Both the position numbers and the translations under genes were made by a program. From assembly GCF_900111605.1 (NCBI RefSeq), contig NZ_FOIA01000007.1, forward strand, positions 1 through 64,000: DNA of 64,000 nucleotides, in the 5' to 3' direction. The notes under the pieces are model-generated. The model was not told the DNA's origin. It made no database searches and worked only from the letters and a program-made list of their open reading frames with translations. The stretch comes from Nitrosomonas marina (GTDB taxonomy: Bacteria > Pseudomonadota > Gammaproteobacteria > Burkholderiales > Nitrosomonadaceae). Position 1 is the first letter of the stretch. Every line of letters begins with the position of its first letter. Shown one piece after another: positions 59,255 to 64,000 of the stretch.

Positions 59255-60168
59255 GCGAAGGTGTTACCCTGAAACTCGAAAACCTGATCCGCATGCGTGC
59301 AGCTGCGCGAGGCCTGGAACTCGGTGCGCGCAGGCGCGTTTTGTCGAGACAGGCGGGTGGCTATCTTTCTGTTTATCATGGCAGGGGCATGGAATTTGAT
59401 GAAGTGCGCGCATACCAGGCCGGTGATGATGCACGAACTATCGACTGGCGTGTAACAGCACGGCGCGGACGTCCGCATACCAAACTGTTTCGTGAAGAAC
59501 GCGAGCGCCCGGTACTGTTTCTCGTCGATCTGCATCCGGGCATGCTTTTTGGCAGTCGCGTGCAGTACAAATCTGTGCTTGCGGGCAGGTTATGTGCAAT
59601 ACTTGGCTGGGCTGCCGTCAATGCGGGTGACCGTGTTGGCGGTATTGTTCAGGGGGCAGACGGGCATCGCGAAATTTATCCGGCTACACGCGAGGTCGGA
59701 TTGTTATCGATGCTGAAAGCGATGGTACAATTGCAACCCACAAGGCCGGGCGATATGATAAACGGTCGTCTGGACGACGCACTCGCCCGGATGGTTCGAA
59801 TTGTTCTGCCAGGCAGCATGGTTGTGATTTTCAGTGATTTCAGGGAGCTTGGAAACAGTGCTGAGAAATACCTGAGTGCCTTGGTGCGTCATAATGATGT
59901 GATTGGTGCATTACTTTACGATCCGCTGGAAGCGACGCCTCCGCCACCAGGCCTGTACCACCTTGGTACCAGCCGGCATTATATGACTGTCGATACAGGC
60001 CGTGCGTCTGCTTTCGGACAGTGGCAGAGGCAATATCAGTTGCATTGTGAAAAAATCCGCAGCATCTGTTCGCGCCATGCCATTCACTTTATGAAAATCG
60101 CCACGACCGACCCTATGGTTCCTGCTTTGCGCTCGGGTTTGGCCCGTCAAAATAAAATCAATGATTGA
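59251..60168 (+). CDS. DUF58 domain-containing protein
   Basis: Typical second gene of MoxR/VWA operons. The DUF58 signature is clear: DEVRAYQAGDDARTIDW, then TARRGRPHTKLFREERERPV, followed by a VWA-like fold (VLFLVDLHPGM) without a full MIDAS. 305 residues and no membrane segment. It overlaps the next gene by eight bases. The exact activity of the family is unknown; it is thought to act with MoxR and the VWA proteins. Confidence 0.9.
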   Translation: MSEGVTLKLENLIRMRAAARGLELGARRRVLSRQAGGYLSVYHGRGMEFDEVRAYQAGDDARTIDWRVTARRGRPHTKLFREERERPVLFLVDLHPGMLFGSRVQYKSVLAGRLCAILGWAAVNAGDRVGGIVQGADGHREIYPATREVGLLSMLKAMVQLQPTRPGDMINGRLDDALARMVRIVLPGSMVVIFSDFRELGNSAEKYLSALVRHNDVIGALLYDPLEATPPPPGLYHLGTSRHYMTVDTGRASAFGQWQRQYQLHCEKIRSICSRHAIHFMKIATTDPMVPALRSGLARQNKIND

Positions 60169-60613
60169 AGATCCGCTTGCAGCGCTGCGTCCACTGCATA
60201 CGCCCATGCCTGTTAGCTGGTGGCCACCTGCGCCGGGCTGGTGGATTGCCGTGTTGCTGTTAACAGTGTGCAGTATTTTGATTTATCGTTACAGAAAAAA
60301 ACGTGTCGCACAGCGTGCAGCGCTTTATGAGCTGAAATGGCTGGCCAGTAACCGGAATGATGTTAAGCAGCCTGCCTCGCGTTTGAATCAACTGCTGAAA
60401 CGGTATGCACTGGTCTGCTGGCCTGCAAAAGAAGTTGCAGGACTATCCGGCCAGTCCTGGCTTGCTTTTCTTGATCACAATGGCGGCAACGGGCGGTTTT
60501 CCAACGGACCCGGCCGTTTGCTGTTATCAGGCCCATATCAAGAGGTGCACGCTGATCTGGATGAACTGATCGATCTGGCGCGTCAGTGGATTAAAACGAA
60601 CCTGCCGAAATAA
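60161..60613 (+). CDS. DUF4381 domain-containing membrane protein
   Basis: Small protein of 150 residues with one N-terminal membrane helix (about 24-42, GWWIAVLLLTVCSILIYRY) preceded by the characteristic PLAALRPLHTPMPVSWWPPA. The cytosolic remainder includes FLDHN and YQEVHADLDELIDLARQWIK. It always sits between the DUF58 and VWA genes in clusters of this kind. Function unknown. Confidence 0.88.
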   Translation: MIEDPLAALRPLHTPMPVSWWPPAPGWWIAVLLLTVCSILIYRYRKKRVAQRAALYELKWLASNRNDVKQPASRLNQLLKRYALVCWPAKEVAGLSGQSWLAFLDHNGGNGRFSNGPGRLLLSGPYQEVHADLDELIDLARQWIKTNLPK

Positions 60614-60620
60614 GTGAAGG

Positions 60621-61604
60621 ATGTTTGAATTTGCATGGCCCTGGATGTTTCTATGTTTACCGTTACCCTGGCTTTTCAGGCATTTTCTGCCGCCTGCTAC
60701 AAGCGTTAATCGGGGTGTTTTATTTGTACCGTTTGTTGACTCCATTTCAGACGGTTTTGCTGAAACGCGTCGACAGTCGATACGTTCGCCGCGCTTGTGG
60801 GGATTGTTCATATGCTGGCTGCTGCTGGTCACTGCCGCGGCCAGGCCGCAATGGATTGGTGAGGAAACTGAACTTCCCGAGACCGGGCGCGATTTGATTC
60901 TGGCAGTCGATGTGTCCGGCAGTATGGAGATTGCTGATATGGGTGATGGGCATGCCAACCGTATGGATGTTGTCAAACAGGTGGCCGGTGACTTCATCCG
61001 TCGCCGCGAGGGGGACCGTATCGGGTTGATTCTGTTTGGCAGCGAGGCTTATCTGCAGACACCGATGACGTTCGATCACGCAACCGTTGCAAACCTGCTG
61101 CAGGGTACCGCAATCGGGATTGCCGGACGCGAAACAGCGATCGGCGATGCTATCGGCATGGCGATCAAACATCTGAAAGGTTTGCGGCATGATGCCGAAG
61201 ATGCTGTGCTGGTGCTGCTGACTGATGGCGCCAATAACGCAGGTCATGTGCAGCCACGCAAAGCTGCCGAGCTTGCTCAACAACAGGGATTGCGTATTTA
61301 CACCATTGGTGTGGGCGGCGAAGCGCACGAGATGCAGACCCTGTTTGGTATGCGTATGGTGAATCCTGCATCAGATCTGGATGAAGCGACGTTGCAAATG
61401 ATTGCCGACTTGACCGGCGGAAAGTATTTTCGCGCTACCGACCGGGATACGCTTCAGGATATCTACCGTCAGCTGGACCGCCTCGAACCTACGATAGAGG
61501 GTGGTCGTCTCGTTCGCCCCACGTCTGAACTTTTTGTCTGGCCACTCGGTCTCGGATTGTTAATGAGTTTTTTGCTCGTGCAATACATATGGAGAATGAA
61601 ATAA
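60621..61604 (+). CDS. VWA domain membrane protein (BatA type)
   Basis: Two N-terminal helices (about 5-22 and 58-76) anchor a von Willebrand A domain, with a third helix at the C-terminus (about 308-325). The metal-binding MIDAS motif DVSGS (97-101) is complete, with the Thr in RETAIGDAIG and the Asp in LLTDGANNAGH. 327 residues. In Bacteroides-type aerotolerance (bat) operons the equivalent is BatA. Confidence 0.9.
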   Translation: MFEFAWPWMFLCLPLPWLFRHFLPPATSVNRGVLFVPFVDSISDGFAETRRQSIRSPRLWGLFICWLLLVTAAARPQWIGEETELPETGRDLILAVDVSGSMEIADMGDGHANRMDVVKQVAGDFIRRREGDRIGLILFGSEAYLQTPMTFDHATVANLLQGTAIGIAGRETAIGDAIGMAIKHLKGLRHDAEDAVLVLLTDGANNAGHVQPRKAAELAQQQGLRIYTIGVGGEAHEMQTLFGMRMVNPASDLDEATLQMIADLTGGKYFRATDRDTLQDIYRQLDRLEPTIEGGRLVRPTSELFVWPLGLGLLMSFLLVQYIWRMK

Positions 61605-61622
61605 AGAACCCGCGTTAATGTT

Positions 61623-63407
61623 ATGAACGAATTTCATTTCTTGCGTCCATTATGGTTCCTGGCGTTGATACCGGTCATATGGCTGCTCATATTGCTCTGG
61701 CGCAGACAATCGGCCGGCGAAGCCTGGCGTAAGGTTATTGACCGGCAGCTGTTGTCCGGTTTGTGGCTGGAGAAGCCTGGCCGATCGGCGCGTTTGCCAT
61801 TGTTGATACTCGCCGCTGGCTGGGTGTTGACCATCTGCGCACTTGCGGGTCCGGTATGGGAACGCCAGCCCGAGGCTGTCTGGCAAGCGCAATTATCGCG
61901 GATTCTGATACTCGATTTATCACCGTCGATGGACGCGCGCGACCTGATACCCTCGCGTCTGGAGCGTGCGCGTTTCAAGGTCATGGATATACTTGAACGT
62001 TCCAGGGAAGGACGTACCGGTATGGTCGTATTTGCCGGTGAGCCGCATATCGTTACACCGCTCACCGAGGATATCAGAACCATTCAGAATCTGGTCACGG
62101 CATTACGGACGGATATCATGCCGGTAAGTGGTGATTATGCTGCACCGGCTTTGCAGATGGCGATGGAATTGCTGAATCTGAAAGGCATACGCGCAGGTGA
62201 ATTACTATTGATTACCGACGGGATTGAAGATCCGGCGGCAGCCCTGTCTCAGGCGAGGGAATTACATGCCCAGGGGCACACACTTTCCGTGCTGGGTATC
62301 GGCACGGAACTGGGCGGCGCGATTGTGCGTGATGGTATTACCGAAGTAATTCGCTTTGATCCGGCACCGCTCCAGGAACTTGCACGCGCAGGCGGTGGCA
62401 CATTCAGCAGGCTGACGACTGATGACCGGGATTTAAACCGTTTGTTATCGGAAGCATCCCCTGCGGGTGATTTTGAGCAAATGTCAGATGGCGCTGGCGG
62501 GATCGAACGTTGGGTGGAAAGTGGTGTCTGGCTGTTGCCTGTTATTGTGTTGCTGGCCGCTGTATCATTCCGGCGGGGCTGGTTGCTGGGGTATGCGTTA
62601 TTTTTCGTTGCGCCACCGCCTGGTCACGCCTTTGGCTGGCAGGACTTATGGTTACGAGCTGATCAACAGGCGTACAGATATTTACAGGAGGGCGATCCGC
62701 AGGCCGCCGCGCAGCAGTTTCGAGATCCGAACTGGCGTGGTACGGCGTTGTACGAAGCTGGTGAATTTGAAGCTGCCGCAAAAGCGTTTGCCGAGTCAGA
62801 TGATCCTGAAGCACTTTATAACCGGGGCAATGCACTTGCGCGCGCGGGTGAGATTGAGCAGGCCATGAAAGCTTATCGCGACGTATTACAGGAAAATCCC
62901 GCGCATGACGACGCACAAGCCAATCTCGAATTGCTGGAGAAACTGCTGCAAGACCAAGAACTGGACGATGAACCGGCGCATCAAAATGATGAAAGCGAAC
63001 AGGATGAAAAAAAAGAGGATAAAAAGGAAAACGGCGATGAGCACAATGAAGAGAGTGGCTCAGAAAACGATTCGGAACAAAACAACATGACGCCGTCTGA
63101 AGACGAAGCGCAAATCGACAATAACCAGGCTGATGGTGATAGCAGCGAGTCCCATGTTGATGATAGTCGGCGCGAATCGCAGCCCATTGATCCGCAGCAA
63201 TCAGATAATGACGATCAATATCCGGAAGATCAGCAGGTTACCCAGCCGGATGCGTCAATCCATGATGACAGGAACGATGAGAATGAACCGCTGTCAAGCG
63301 AGGAAGAGCTGGCGCTGGAACAGTGGCTGCGGCAGATTCCCGAGGACCCTGCCGGCCTGCTGCGCCGAAAATTCATGTTGGAACATCATCAGCGAAAACA
63401 GAAATGA
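61623..63407 (+). CDS. VWA-TPR membrane protein with acidic C-terminus (BatB/BatC type)
   Basis: The N-terminal helices and VWA domain carry the MIDAS DLSPS (98-102). Two further helices lie near 300-335. TPR repeats (about 345-435; ALYEAGEFEAAAKAFAES, ALYNRGNALARAGEIEQAMK) come next, then a low-complexity acidic tail of about 130 residues rich in Glu, Asp, Asn, Gln and Ser, ending in a short conserved EEELALEQWLRQIPEDPAGLLRRKF element. It thus joins what are separate BatB and BatC genes elsewhere. 594 residues. It overlaps batD by four bases. Confidence 0.88.
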   Translation: MNEFHFLRPLWFLALIPVIWLLILLWRRQSAGEAWRKVIDRQLLSGLWLEKPGRSARLPLLILAAGWVLTICALAGPVWERQPEAVWQAQLSRILILDLSPSMDARDLIPSRLERARFKVMDILERSREGRTGMVVFAGEPHIVTPLTEDIRTIQNLVTALRTDIMPVSGDYAAPALQMAMELLNLKGIRAGELLLITDGIEDPAAALSQARELHAQGHTLSVLGIGTELGGAIVRDGITEVIRFDPAPLQELARAGGGTFSRLTTDDRDLNRLLSEASPAGDFEQMSDGAGGIERWVESGVWLLPVIVLLAAVSFRRGWLLGYALFFVAPPPGHAFGWQDLWLRADQQAYRYLQEGDPQAAAQQFRDPNWRGTALYEAGEFEAAAKAFAESDDPEALYNRGNALARAGEIEQAMKAYRDVLQENPAHDDAQANLELLEKLLQDQELDDEPAHQNDESEQDEKKEDKKENGDEHNEESGSENDSEQNNMTPSEDEAQIDNNQADGDSSESHVDDSRRESQPIDPQQSDNDDQYPEDQQVTQPDASIHDDRNDENEPLSSEEELALEQWLRQIPEDPAGLLRRKFMLEHHQRKQK

Positions 63408-64000
63408 GCCAAATAAAATACTTCTTTTATTCCATCATGTTTCTGTTTTGCCTGCTATTGGGGCCTGTACAGGCTGTCGCGGCGTTGACCGCACAATTGG
63501 ACCGCGAGCGCATAACCGAGGGTGAGACTGTACGGTTGACCATCGAGGCCGCCGGTCAGATATCAACTATGCCCGATACGCGCGCACTGGAGCAGGATTT
63601 CGAAATCGCCGGTACCATGAGTGGCAGCCGCGTCAACATTATCAATGGCAAAATGGATTCACGCACGACCTGGACGATTTCACTGATTCCCCTGCGTAGC
63701 GGTCAATTGACCATTCCACCGTTGCAGATTAACAATGAGTATACGCCTGAACTGACCCTGCAGGTGGTGGCAGCGTCTGCCGGCAACGAGCCCGATACAG
63801 CTGCACCGATTTTTCTGGAAACCAGCGTTGACAAAACCGATCCCTATGTACAGGGAATGGTTCGGTATACCCAGCGCGTGTTTTTTGCTGTCAATCTGGC
63901 ACAGGGCAGCTTGAGCGAACCTGAACATGAAAACATGCTGGTGCGTAAGGTCGGTGAAGATCGTGAGTATACAACCCTGCGTAATGGCCGGAGTTACACG
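63404..64000 (+). CDS. batD: BatD family protein (partial, runs off the window)
   Basis: The frame is open from the ATG at 63404 to the window end (199 codons). A signal peptide (IMFLFCLLLGPVQA, then VAA) is followed by repeated immunoglobulin-like beta domains of the BatD/oxygen-tolerance family: LTAQLDRERITEGETVRLTIE, then FEIAGTMSGSRVNIINGKMDS, and a second repeat from ETSVDKTDPYVQGMVRYTQRV. The family is probably a periplasmic scaffold anchored at the C-terminus, which is not seen here. Confidence 0.88.
   Translation, partial: MSQIKYFFYSIMFLFCLLLGPVQAVAALTAQLDRERITEGETVRLTIEAAGQISTMPDTRALEQDFEIAGTMSGSRVNIINGKMDSRTTWTISLIPLRSGQLTIPPLQINNEYTPELTLQVVAASAGNEPDTAAPIFLETSVDKTDPYVQGMVRYTQRVFFAVNLAQGSLSEPEHENMLVRKVGEDREYTTLRNGRSYT

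Overview
The window is 64 kb of ordinary, gene-dense proteobacterial chromosome. Gene content and order (secG-tRNA-Leu-nuoABCDEFGHIJKLMN, a long-form PurL with a following ChaN-like gene, DUF3391/HD-GYP proteins, PEP-CTERM protein sorting, two GH57 enzymes beside glgC/glgB) point to a betaproteobacterium. I suspect the ammonia-oxidising family Nitrosomonadaceae, but this rests on recalled similarity and no marker gene in the window proves it. I see no insertion sequence, prophage, CRISPR array or rRNA. One tRNA, Leu(GAG), is present.

Layout: (1) 0-3 kb: tail of an unknown acidic protein, then pstC-pstA-pstB without pstS or phoU. (2) 3-19.3 kb: tpiA, secG, tRNA-Leu and the complete 14-gene nuo cluster for respiratory complex I, all on the plus strand and AT-rich. 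(3) 19.3-26.6 kb: htpG behind a textbook sigma-32 promoter, ogt-xerD, then divergent lysS (minus) and lnt (plus), which flank a palindrome over the lysS promoter. (4) 26.7-27.7 kb: an LpxK-family gene whose nucleotide-binding and catalytic motifs are eroded. (5) 28-37.4 kb: glycogen/alpha-glucan block, glgC-GH57-GH57-pgi on minus and glgB divergent on plus. (6) 37.7-46.7 kb: purL, a ChaN-PDZ protein and an M1 aminopeptidase on minus, then nnrD divergent. (7) 47-49.4 kb: a PEP-CTERM exported protein (minus) with a sigma-54-like promoter and an upstream palindrome, opposite a protein with two degenerate J-like modules, a zinc ribbon and a PilZ domain. (8) 49.5-54.6 kb: glyQ-glyS-gmhB-plsC-metalloprotease, tightly overlapped. 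(9) 54.8-57.6 kb: a c-di-GMP turnover pair (HD-GYP then GGDEF-EAL). (10) 58.3-64 kb: the MoxR-DUF58-DUF4381-VWA-VWA/TPR-BatD cluster, running off the end of the window.

How the parts connect: complex I and PstABC are core energy and phosphate functions. The glycogen block could make and remodel stored glucan (GlgC supplies ADP-glucose, GlgB branches, the GH57 enzymes cleave or transfer glucan, Pgi links to glycolysis/gluconeogenesis), but glycogen synthase and phosphorylase must lie elsewhere. Regions 7 and 9 both concern cyclic-di-GMP and the cell surface. The most interesting signals are the apparently catalytically dead LpxK homologue, the GmhB homologue with Asn in place of the HAD acid/base Asp, the unusual J/zinc-ribbon/PilZ protein, and the putative sigma-54 control region of the PEP-CTERM gene.
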